A DNA stretch of 21,858 nt from a virus, in the IMG/VR virus record IMGVR_UViG_3300024262_002612, positions 1 to 21,858 of that record, one strand, 5' to 3'. The notes below the pieces were generated by a model, which saw only the letters and a list, made by a program, of their open reading frames with translations, ran no database searches and was not told where the DNA came from. Below, piece after piece: positions 14,788-21,205 of the stretch; the first letter of the stretch is position 1, and the number at the start of each line of letters is the position of its first letter. Both the position numbers and the translations under genes were made by a program.

Positions 14788-16581
14788 TTATCTCAATTCT
14801 CTCAAGTCGAATGTACGTACACCATCAACTGTGATTTTACCGTAGAAACGGTTGTTCACCATCTTCTTAGCGTATCTAGTCATGATACCCTTAATTGGTG
14901 TAAAGTTGAATGGATTATACATAGTTGGAGTCAACTGTAATGGTACATATGGTGCGTAAACGTAACCTGTATCCAACAAAGAGTTACCTTTGTGTCCCAT
15001 CAATACTGTGTTAGGTGGGAAGTAAGGGTCACGATATACTTGATATCTACCTGATAACGTACCAACTCTTTCGATACCCATGTTGTAGTTATCTTGGTCA
15101 GGTGCTGCATTTGATACGTGGAAGTATTCCAAATCATCAAAAATTGCACTGATTTCAGAAGATACAACAATCCAGTTAGCCCCACCTCTCAATGTAGATT
15201 TGTGAATCTGTGCTGAGATTTGGTTGATAGCTGTAATCAACGTTTGGTTCCAGTCTTTCTGAGTGTACTGAGTTAATGGATTAGCCGCAGTTCCTCTCTT
15301 CCATCCGTTGTAGTCCCAACGTAATGTCCAAGCTGCACCTTTTCTCAAGTCTCTTAAGATTTCACGGTCAATCTCTGCTGCCACCTGCTCTGACAATAAA
15401 GCTGTTAATTCAGCCTCAGCGTCAATGTTGTGGAATGCAGAAACGTCCTGTGCTAATTCAGGAGACCACTGTGCTCTCAACTTTCTTTCTGTAACTGATA
15501 CAGTCACTGATTCTAAGTCGAAAGAAACTTCACCAATTTTATCTTCAAATTCTAACTCTTCGTATACTCTGTATGTTGCTGTAAACTGTGAATTAGCAGT
15601 TGCAGTTCCTGCGATAGTTGTAGTTAAACCTGAGTAACCATCGATAGAGTCTGAAGTAATTGAACATGGTACTTGTAAATCAACTTCAACGTAGATAGTA
15701 CCTGTAGCATCACAAATATTGTCATAAATACCACCGTTTGCAGTGTTATCCGCTCCAAATGTTGTTTGTGTTTGTGAACCGTATTCTACGATACCTTTAC
15801 CATATTTCTGTGTTACAACTCTAAATAACAAGTTACCTGCACCTGCTCCTGAGAATGCACCACCTGCAGTTGTTACAGCTTTAATAGTCAAATCAGATAA
15901 GAAAGACTCGTTGTCAACTGTGTTACCATCAGGACCGATTAATTTACCAAAACCACCATTAGTAAATCCAGTTAGTTTTAATAAAACCTTTCTGTATTCA
16001 TCAGCTGAATATGCTCCACTAACTAAATCACCAGCAGACCAAACAACAGTACCCGCATCTGCAGTTACAGCAGAAAAACGACCTTTAGAATAGTCAAATA
16101 ATCCTGGTGGGTCTAAAGCTGCCTCATTACCTTCGTAGAAACGGTCATACAAGTTTTTACCTGAATTGTAAGCTGCTGCAGCCTCTGCTTGTGTTGGTCC
16201 GTTAGGTGCTCCAACAGGTGCAAAATGGTTGTCACCACTGTTATACCCTTGGATTTTAGGTACGAAGTAGAACAATTTACCGATTGGTAAGTTCATAGCT
16301 TGTACAGAAACGATGTCGTTTGCTAACAATTTAGAGAATACTCTTCTCACAATTGGGAAAACTACAGTTTCGAAAGAACCTGAGTTATCTGAAGACGATG
16401 CTTCGTTTATTAAATGTGACGCTTGGTTTTCATATAACTGCGCCATGTTTTCTTTAACGTGACCTTTAAGACCCTCTAAGAATCCTAATTTGTCCCATTT
16501 GTTGATTGTGTCTTCTTTGATAACTTTCAAGTGTTTTAAACCGATGTTACCAACAAGACCTGATTCTAATAATGCTCCCAT
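14788..16581 (-). CDS. major capsid protein (gp23-like)
   Basis: The 597-residue protein shows the T4 gp23 signature. After an N-terminal delta region (residues 1-60) comes FPIVRRVFSKLLANDIVSVQ (75-94), with AMNLPIGKLFYFVPKI following. The C-terminal half has RKLRAQWSPELAQDVSAFHN and LTALLSEQVAAEIDREILRD, typical of the shell fold. A likely prohead-protease cut lies after LINE60, before ASSSD, consistent with the (L/I)xE consensus of gp21. It is longer than T4 gp23 (521 aa), with Gly/Ala/Thr-rich insertions around residues 150-330. Its codons look visibly more C/G-rich than neighbours, as expected for a highly expressed gene. It follows the core gene by 24 bp and shares its start context AATACTAAAATGG. 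Confidence 0.95.
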   Translation of the reverse strand: MGALLESGLVGNIGLKHLKVIKEDTINKWDKLGFLEGLKGHVKENMAQLYENQASHLINEASSSDNSGSFETVVFPIVRRVFSKLLANDIVSVQAMNLPIGKLFYFVPKIQGYNSGDNHFAPVGAPNGPTQAEAAAAYNSGKNLYDRFYEGNEAALDPPGLFDYSKGRFSAVTADAGTVVWSAGDLVSGAYSADEYRKVLLKLTGFTNGGFGKLIGPDGNTVDNESFLSDLTIKAVTTAGGAFSGAGAGNLLFRVVTQKYGKGIVEYGSQTQTTFGADNTANGGIYDNICDATGTIYVEVDLQVPCSITSDSIDGYSGLTTTIAGTATANSQFTATYRVYEELEFEDKIGEVSFDLESVTVSVTERKLRAQWSPELAQDVSAFHNIDAEAELTALLSEQVAAEIDREILRDLRKGAAWTLRWDYNGWKRGTAANPLTQYTQKDWNQTLITAINQISAQIHKSTLRGGANWIVVSSEISAIFDDLEYFHVSNAAPDQDNYNMGIERVGTLSGRYQVYRDPYFPPNTVLMGHKGNSLLDTGYVYAPYVPLQLTPTMYNPFNFTPIKGIMTRYAKKMVNNRFYGKITVDGVRTFDLRELR

Positions 16582-16605
16582 TTTAGTATTTTTTAATTTT
16601 AATTT

Positions 16606-17928
16606 TTATTTTGTTATTTTTGTCATCAAATCCTTCATTCTTAAGAATTGTGGATTTTCATAAGTTTTAGACTCAATAAGATTTGTTGCCGAACCTTTTG
16701 ATGGTGACTTCTGTACTTTAGATTCTACTGATTCTGTAACTACATTACTCTTACCTTCATAGTCTTCTTTCAAAGTCTTATATAAAGCCTTAGATTCCTT
16801 TAATGTTTCAACTGAGTCAAAACGTCTTAGGATATTTATTTTTTCTTGCTTGGTTGTTGAATTTTCAGTAAACAAACGAGTAGCATAAGCCAAGTTTGAG
16901 TTAAATACAGCAACTTCATTTAACTTCTCTCTAAAGATGTTTAACGCTTTTCTGTATTCTTCATTTTTAGCTCTTAAAGATTCAACTTCAGATTTCAATT
17001 CACTTTCAGAAACTGTTGATACTTTTTTCTTAGGTAGACCTTTTCTACCTGGAAAATTGTTTGAACCATTTCCTAATGTACGTGCTGCTTCTGATGTTTC
17101 AGCTTCTTCTTCATAAGCGGGTGTTTTTTGTTTCATACCTTTTTTAGTGGTATAATCCTTAACACCAGGGTGAGTTTTTGATTCATCACCATACTTTTCA
17201 CCTTCTTTCATTTCTTCTTCATTGTAACCTTCATCAACCATTTCAGATTTCTCTTCGTCCTCCTCTTCATTAAATTCAATTTCGAAAACAATCTCCTCTT
17301 CAAATTCGTCCATACCTTTTTTGTATGAACCTTCTTCAACTTCCATGTTATCCATTTCAGTTTTTTCATGTTCAGATTCCGTTTGAATTATGTACTCAAC
17401 ATCTTCATCCTCGTCATTCAAGTGAATTTCATCACCATCTTTTTTAACGATAATACCATCTTCATTGCCCATTGCTTTGAAGACTTTTAAGATTTCATCG
17501 TCAGATGCCCCTGTTAAGTCTAGAGGAAGTAAAACTTCTTCTTCATCATCTACTTCCAAATCATCACCAGGTAAATCCATCATTAACATGTCTTCCATGT
17601 CTAATTCATCACCCTCGATATCATCTTCCATATCTAATTCTTCATCCGCATCCATGTCGCCCATCTCAGGTTCCATTTCAACTTCTTCGTCATCCATTTC
17701 AACATCTTGTTCAGTCACTTCTTCTGCAACTTCATCTGTAGTATCCATTTCGACTTCCATTTCAACCGTATCATCTTCTTCTGATAACGATTCTTTTACT
17801 AATTCGCTGATTTCTTCCTTCATAGTAGAAGCAAGTATTCCTTTTGCATTTTCAGTTACGGCTTCTTCCAAATTTTTCATTTGTAATAGTGCCTCTTCAA
17901 CTAATGATTTTTTAGTATTTTCTGCCAT
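16606..17928 (-). CDS. prohead scaffold core protein (gp22-like)
   Basis: The ATG at 17928 (MAENTKKSLVEEALLQMKNL) is chosen; an upstream in-frame TTG adds five residues and is less likely. The 440-residue protein is extremely acidic between about residues 48 and 255, with a small, less charged segment around 132-182 (LLPLDLTGASDDEILKVFKA). The C-terminal third resembles gp22: SESELKSEVESLRAKNEEYR forms a coiled coil (307-326), then FNSNLAYATRLFTENSTTKQ and KINILRRFDSVETLKESKAL. The protein should form the internal assembly core, to be digested by the prohead protease; NLIES at 416-420 is one possible cut. Position between protease and capsid genes matches T4 gene order. T4 gp22 is only about 270 residues. 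Confidence 0.88.
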   Translation of the reverse strand: MAENTKKSLVEEALLQMKNLEEAVTENAKGILASTMKEEISELVKESLSEEDDTVEMEVEMDTTDEVAEEVTEQDVEMDDEEVEMEPEMGDMDADEELDMEDDIEGDELDMEDMLMMDLPGDDLEVDDEEEVLLPLDLTGASDDEILKVFKAMGNEDGIIVKKDGDEIHLNDEDEDVEYIIQTESEHEKTEMDNMEVEEGSYKKGMDEFEEEIVFEIEFNEEEDEEKSEMVDEGYNEEEMKEGEKYGDESKTHPGVKDYTTKKGMKQKTPAYEEEAETSEAARTLGNGSNNFPGRKGLPKKKVSTVSESELKSEVESLRAKNEEYRKALNIFREKLNEVAVFNSNLAYATRLFTENSTTKQEKINILRRFDSVETLKESKALYKTLKEDYEGKSNVVTESVESKVQKSPSKGSATNLIESKTYENPQFLRMKDLMTKITK

Positions 17929-17958
17929 TTTAGTATTACGCAAGCGTTTATTTTACTA

Positions 17959-17967
17959 TATAAATAT
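17959..17967 (-). promoter_or_regulatory. candidate phage late promoter motif ATATTTATA (minus strand)
   Basis: On the minus strand this reads GAATATTTATATAG, 30 bp upstream of the core-protein ATG and downstream of the terminator at 18011-18036. It would start a core-plus-capsid transcript. Confidence 0.55.
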
Positions 17968-18010
17968 TCAGATATTTAAAAAAAGTTAATTTTCAATATT
18001 AATGGCAAAA

Positions 18011-18036
18011 AAAAATCGGGTATTATCCCGATTTTT
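18011..18036 (-). terminator. intrinsic terminator between the DUF4494-like gene and the core gene
   Basis: AAAAATCGGG (18011-18020) pairs with CCCGATTTTT (18027-18036) around TATTAT. In the minus direction the stem runs into a T tract (nine A on the plus strand, 18007-18015). It separates upstream head genes from the core/capsid unit. Confidence 0.8.
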
Positions 18037-18058
18037 AGATTCTAAAATTTAATTAGTT

Positions 18059-18268
18059 TTATTCGTAAACCTCATCGATTTTACTTTCAGCACATGCTGT
18101 GATTCTCCATTCATGTTGAAATCCTTCGAATTTTTTCGTAACCTTAGCCTCAACTTCGGTAACGTTATAACCCCTAACTAATTTCTCTTCTCTGATTTTT
18201 TTGATTTTACCACTGTTCTCATCGGGTAAATCATACTGAATTTTTGCTACAAAATATTTTTCGTCCAT
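18059..18268 (-). CDS. small DUF4494-like protein, 69 aa
   Basis: The 69-residue protein begins MDEKYFVAKIQYDLPDENSG and has EKLVRGYNVTEVEAKVTKKF in the middle, then EWRITACAESKIDEVY. The layout of strand, 'KIKKIREEKLV', the TEVEA helix and a closing strand resembles DUF4494, a small domain I associate with Bacteroidota and their phages. The function is unknown. It lies 10 bp after the protease gene stop and is followed by a terminator, so it ends the portal-side transcript. Confidence 0.68.
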   Translation of the reverse strand: MDEKYFVAKIQYDLPDENSGKIKKIREEKLVRGYNVTEVEAKVTKKFEGFQHEWRITACAESKIDEVYE

Positions 18269-18278
18269 AATAAAAGTT

Positions 18279-19007
18279 TTAATACCCTAAATAATCGGAT
18301 AATTTTTTCATTAAGTCAAGAGATTTGTCCAAACCTTTTCCACCATCTATTCTTGGTTCTTGGGACCTAGCTTTAGTTTCTTCTTCAATATTCTCCTCAT
18401 ACTTGTTTTTATCCTCTTTATTTAAGAATAGATATGCACCTGGAGTTGATGGTGAAGATACTAAGTCAAAACAAATCAATTCGAAATCTTCTTGTACTTC
18501 ATTTTTTTCACCTCTTTTAACTAAAGAACCTACACCACGAGATGAAACACCCATAGTTACACCTTGTCTCATTAAATTTGCGGCCATGTCACCAGGACAA
18601 GAAACTACACCATCCTTATGGAAACCTGGTGATGTTAGTAATTTAATCTTACCCATCAACGTATTTCCTTCCCACCACATATCTGTAATAAGATGTGATA
18701 CTCGGTCTAAATCTATTAAAGATGATTCAGGGTGATTTAATTCAGAAATTGATAATCCTTTATCTATCGCCTTTTTGTAGTTTTCGGCTTCTCTACGTAA
18801 AATCTTTTCAGGGTATATACGACCATTTCTATTTGGTGTATCAAATTTTTGTAATACCGCGTAAAATACGAACGGTTTAGAATGGTCCAATTGTCCATAG
18901 GATTCTTTTATAACCTCAGCATTGCGTGAATCTTTTGGTGATATGTAACCTGCGTCCCATTCCACTAATATTCCTTTACCTGTATCTTGTGGTCCTAATA
19001 TTCTCAT
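18279..19007 (-). CDS. prohead protease (gp21-like)
   Basis: The 242-residue protein matches phage prohead serine proteases of the gp21/herpesvirus-protease group. PFVFYAVLQKFDTPNRNGRI leads in, ELNHPESS carries the catalytic His (about residue 92), and GVSSRGVGSL carries the catalytic Ser (about 155) in the usual SxRG context. FDLVSSPSTPGAYLF is the characteristic strand after the active site. Role: cleavage of the scaffold core and capsid N-terminus during head maturation. The C-terminal tail from about residue 200 is charged and probably removable. ATG 19007 lies 11 bp after a candidate late promoter. Confidence 0.92.
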   Translation of the reverse strand: MRILGPQDTGKGILVEWDAGYISPKDSRNAEVIKESYGQLDHSKPFVFYAVLQKFDTPNRNGRIYPEKILRREAENYKKAIDKGLSISELNHPESSLIDLDRVSHLITDMWWEGNTLMGKIKLLTSPGFHKDGVVSCPGDMAANLMRQGVTMGVSSRGVGSLVKRGEKNEVQEDFELICFDLVSSPSTPGAYLFLNKEDKNKYEENIEEETKARSQEPRIDGGKGLDKSLDLMKKLSDYLGY

Positions 19008-19018
19008 GAGTTTTATTT

Positions 19019-19027
19019 TATAAATAT
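19019..19027 (-). promoter_or_regulatory. candidate phage late promoter motif ATATTTATA (minus strand)
   Basis: On the minus strand this reads GATATATTTATAAAAT, 11 bp upstream of the prohead protease ATG, in the short gap after the 128-aa gene. It also fits TAnnTTTA, close to the Bacteroidota -7 element. Confidence 0.55.
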
Positions 19028-19037
19028 ATCAAATCAA

Positions 19038-19424
19038 CTAATTTAGATTTAGGACAACGTCATATTCACTTAAATCATGTTTTAGTGTCTTTTTAACCAT
19101 CGTGTCTATATTCTTAGATAAGAAAACTTTTATTAAAGTACCTAAAGGTAAATCATCACCTGTCCATTGGTCGTAAGTCGCATAATTTAATGCGAAATCA
19201 GTGACATCCTCACCTTCGTAAATTATCTTTTCAATTCTTGATTCAAGAAAAAAATCATCGATTGTTCCAGACAACTTTATATCTGTTAAATAAACATCCA
19301 TAGAACCATATTTAAAAATCTTATCTGTTTCGATAAATTTATTTAACGATTCTAAAGCATTACTTTCCTCAGACAATTGTTTTTTAACATTATTAAATTG
19401 TTTTTCACTTATTAGTATTTTCAC
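19038..19424 (-). CDS. hypothetical protein, 128 aa, GTG start
   Basis: The first codon is GTG, giving MKILISEKQFNNVKKQL, a start type I recognise from several unrelated phage proteins; no in-frame ATG lies close by to replace it. A variable linker follows, then a beta-rich domain (IFKYGSMDVYLTDIKLSG, IIYEGEDVTDFALNYATYD, LIKVFLSKNIDTMVKK). I do not recognise the family. It lies between portal and protease genes, the place of small core proteins in T4, so a head-assembly role is possible but not shown. Confidence 0.7.
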   Translation of the reverse strand: MKILISEKQFNNVKKQLSEESNALESLNKFIETDKIFKYGSMDVYLTDIKLSGTIDDFFLESRIEKIIYEGEDVTDFALNYATYDQWTGDDLPLGTLIKVFLSKNIDTMVKKTLKHDLSEYDVVLNLN

Positions 19425-19437
19425 GACAAAGTTTTAT

Positions 19438-19446
19438 AATAAATAT
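19438..19446 (-). promoter_or_regulatory. variant late promoter motif ATATTTATT (minus strand)
   Basis: On the minus strand this reads TTGATATTTATTATAAAA, 13 bp before the GTG start of the 128-aa gene. It differs from the main motif at the last base. Confidence 0.4.
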
Positions 19447-19886
19447 CAAACTTTTTTTGTTTTTGTTTTAGATAACGAAAAATAAGGTGAGTTATATAAC
19501 TCATCTGTATATAATGATGAAACTATTTTTTTAATTTTGTCTCTTAATATGGGTGATTTAAAATCTTCATATTCGTTTTTCATAAAAAGTGTTATTTCTA
19601 AATTCATGAATGAGCGCTTGTTTAATTGAATACCACTCGTTCTTAAATCTAAATCTACTATTGAATTTTTATGAAATGTTAAACTATCTACACACTCAAT
19701 TAAATTATGTTGTATTTGTCTTTTTAAATTACCCGCAACACGGTCCCAATTATTAACTTCTTTTCTCGGTTCTATCCACGACTGTATTACAATGTAAATT
19801 GATTTTAATTCTTTCGAGTCTACAGTACCATAAAAACATTTAGCATTATCGAATACATTTAGTTTCGAGGTTTTTCCTTTCTTCAT
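19446..19886 (-). CDS. hypothetical protein, 146 aa
   Basis: I do not recognise this protein. It starts MKKGKTSKLNVFDNAKC and contains a strand-helix pattern (YGTVDSKELKSIYIVIQSWI, WDRVAGNLKRQIQHNLIECV), then LDLRTSGIQLNKRSFMNLEI and a basic C-terminus (KTKTKKV). No membrane segment is visible. It is the first minus-strand gene left of the bS21 insertion and is transcribed divergently from it. Position suggests a head or neck accessory protein, without direct evidence. Confidence 0.75.
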   Translation of the reverse strand: MKKGKTSKLNVFDNAKCFYGTVDSKELKSIYIVIQSWIEPRKEVNNWDRVAGNLKRQIQHNLIECVDSLTFHKNSIVDLDLRTSGIQLNKRSFMNLEITLFMKNEYEDFKSPILRDKIKKIVSSLYTDELYNSPYFSLSKTKTKKV

Positions 19887-19940
19887 TCATTTTCTATTTT
19901 CTTTAGTTTATTTGTATTAAATATAAAATATTTTTCTCTG

Positions 19941-19956
19941 CAAGTCAAAACTTGAC
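19941..19956. repeat. small inverted repeat upstream of the bS21 gene
   Basis: GTCAA (19944-19948) and TTGAC (19952-19956) form a short dyad with an overlapping CAAGT/ACTTG pair (19941-19954), in the 105-bp divergent region. It may be an operator or a weak hairpin; the stems are only 5 bp. Confidence 0.25.
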
Positions 19957-19966
19957 GTATGACATT

Positions 19967-19975
19967 ATATTTATT
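19967..19975 (+). promoter_or_regulatory. variant late promoter motif ATATTTATT before bS21 gene
   Basis: TATATTTATTATC lies 16 bp before the bS21 ATG on the sense strand. It matches the variant at 19438-19446 and is close to the Bacteroidota TAnnTTTG. Confidence 0.45.
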
Positions 19976-19991
19976 ATCATAACAACCATAT

Positions 19992-20189
19992 ATGCTAATA
20001 ATTAAAGTAGGAAAAAATGAACACATTGACAAAGCCCTAAAAAGGTACAAGCACAAAGTCATTAAAACCAAACAAATGAAAGAAATACGTGAACGACAAG
20101 AGTTTACCAAAAAATCTCAGAGAAAGAGAAAAAAGATTGAAAAGGCAAAGTATGTACAAAAAATGAGAGATAATGAATATGATAAATAA
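19992..20189 (+). CDS. rpsU: phage-encoded ribosomal protein bS21
   Basis: The 65-residue basic protein matches bS21 along its whole length: MLIIKVGKNEHIDKALKRYK, then HKVIKTKQMKEIRERQEFTK and the Lys/Arg-rich helix KKSQRKRKKIEKAKYVQKMR. The tail ending YVQKMRDNEYDK resembles Bacteroidota bS21 rather than the E. coli form. bS21 joins the small subunit next to the 3' end of 16S rRNA and affects start-site choice. In Flavobacterium ribosomes it is known to help hide the anti-Shine-Dalgarno, with an aromatic residue near position 54; here Tyr54 is present. It is the only plus-strand gene inside the head cluster, with its own promoter-like motif and a perfect palindromic terminator. The start context CAACCATATATG has no Shine-Dalgarno. 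Confidence 0.9.
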   Translation: MLIIKVGKNEHIDKALKRYKHKVIKTKQMKEIRERQEFTKKSQRKRKKIEKAKYVQKMRDNEYDK

Positions 20190-20217
20190 AAAAAGTGGTC
20201 AATTGACCACTTTTTTT
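20188..20217. terminator. perfect-palindrome bidirectional terminator after bS21
   Basis: A 30-bp perfect palindrome has GTGGTC / GACCAC cores around AATT, flanked by seven A and seven T. It gives a hairpin with a T run in both directions, between the converging bS21 gene and the minus-strand 70-aa gene. Confidence 0.9.
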
Positions 20218-20235
20218 ATATAATAGAATTAAATT

Positions 20236-20448
20236 TTATTTATTTAATTTAGACAACAACCACACTTTTAGTATATCCCAATTTCTTGTCGCAAAAACAC
20301 CGAAACAGAATCCAGCCCAAATTTTAAAGTTTAATATCCAAAGTACTAAACCAACTAATATACTAAGTACTCCTTCAACACCGTTTTTATTAATCCAATC
20401 TTTTACTATCGTAAAAATCTTTTTTAAGAATTCTAATACTTTTTTCAT
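20236..20448 (-). CDS. small membrane protein, 70 aa
   Basis: The N-terminus is an amphipathic basic helix (MKKVLEFLKKIFTIVKDWI). It is followed by two hydrophobic stretches, VLSILVGLVLWIL and IWAGFCFGVFA, joined by a short NFK turn, which suggest a membrane hairpin. The C-terminus is basic. This could be a holin-like or other small inner-membrane protein, but the neighbours are head genes, and there is no lysis gene next to it. Its start overlaps the stop of the 245-aa gene (ATGA), so the two are coupled. Confidence 0.75.
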   Translation of the reverse strand: MKKVLEFLKKIFTIVKDWINKNGVEGVLSILVGLVLWILNFKIWAGFCFGVFATRNWDILKVWLLSKLNK

Positions 20449-21182
20449 AATCCCTGATTTAATTGTGTAAGTTTATAGAGTGATACTAAATCACTTTTAG
20501 AATCTGAAATTTTTTGAATTGTTAAATTAATTTTTTCAGATATTTCAGTGTCAGTAGATTCATTTAAATTATTTTGTAATTTACTTAATACTGACTCTTT
20601 TAATTCGTTATGTTTTGTTTGAATGTCCTTCTTTGATAGTGATAGTAATTCAGTCAATTCTTTTTTATCCGATTCACTAATATTTTCAAATTCTTTATTA
20701 AATGAATTTGATGCAATTTTTAACATAGAAGATAAAGGAATATTAATTGATTCTTTTACAACTTTAATTTCTTTTTCTGTTGTTATAAGATTTTTAATAT
20801 TTTTCTTAGATTCTAAAACATTTTCTAAATTTTTGATAGATTTGTTGTTATACACTACATTATCAATATCACTATATTCACTATCAATATCTTCAGATAA
20901 AATACCATCAATCCATTCAGATAGTGATGTGATTTTATTAGTGTTTTTGTCAATCAATCTTTGTAATTCTTCAATAGATTCATTTACGTAATCAGAAGCG
21001 ATTTCTTTGTCTAAACCCTTTTTAGATGATAAATCATCATAGATATAAAAAATCTTTGATATTTCTTTGTTCTCTAAAATATTCTTTTTGAAATTTTTCA
21101 TATGCCCTTTAAATGATTCTTTACCGTAAAGATGAGACAATGAACGTTCAATTTTAGTTTTAATTTTTCCGAAAGGTTTCAT
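20445..21182 (-). CDS. hypothetical helical protein between portal and protease, 245 aa
   Basis: I do not recognise a family. The N-terminus is basic (MKPFGKIKTKIERSLSHLYG). The remainder is rich in Lys, Glu, Ser and Asn and largely helical (VNESIEELQRLIDKNTNKI, IKNLENVLESKKNIKNLITT, SKKDIQTKHNELKESVLSKL), giving several coiled-coil-like stretches. The position just downstream of the portal gene corresponds to the small core-protein genes 67/68 of T4, so a prohead-core or internal protein is possible. A candidate late promoter lies in the 23-bp gap upstream. Confidence 0.75.
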   Translation of the reverse strand: MKPFGKIKTKIERSLSHLYGKESFKGHMKNFKKNILENKEISKIFYIYDDLSSKKGLDKEIASDYVNESIEELQRLIDKNTNKITSLSEWIDGILSEDIDSEYSDIDNVVYNNKSIKNLENVLESKKNIKNLITTEKEIKVVKESINIPLSSMLKIASNSFNKEFENISESDKKELTELLSLSKKDIQTKHNELKESVLSKLQNNLNESTDTEISEKINLTIQKISDSKSDLVSLYKLTQLNQGL

Positions 21183-21194
21183 ATTATTTTATTT

Positions 21195-21203
21195 TATAAA
21201 TAT
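21195..21203 (-). promoter_or_regulatory. candidate phage late promoter motif ATATTTATA (minus strand)
   Basis: On the minus strand this reads GTAATATTTATAAAAT, 12 bp upstream of the 245-aa gene start, within the 23-bp gap after the portal gene. Confidence 0.5.
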
Positions 21204-21205
21204 TA

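Noticed and set aside
17465-17989. Plus-strand Ser-rich open frame opposite the core gene
   Set aside because: It is the complement of the Glu/Asp-rich codons of the gp22-like gene and has no start signal or family resemblance.
19883-20110. Minus-strand 75-aa open frame opposite the bS21 gene
   Set aside because: It overlaps the bS21 gene and the divergent promoter region and looks like no known protein; bS21 is far better supported.
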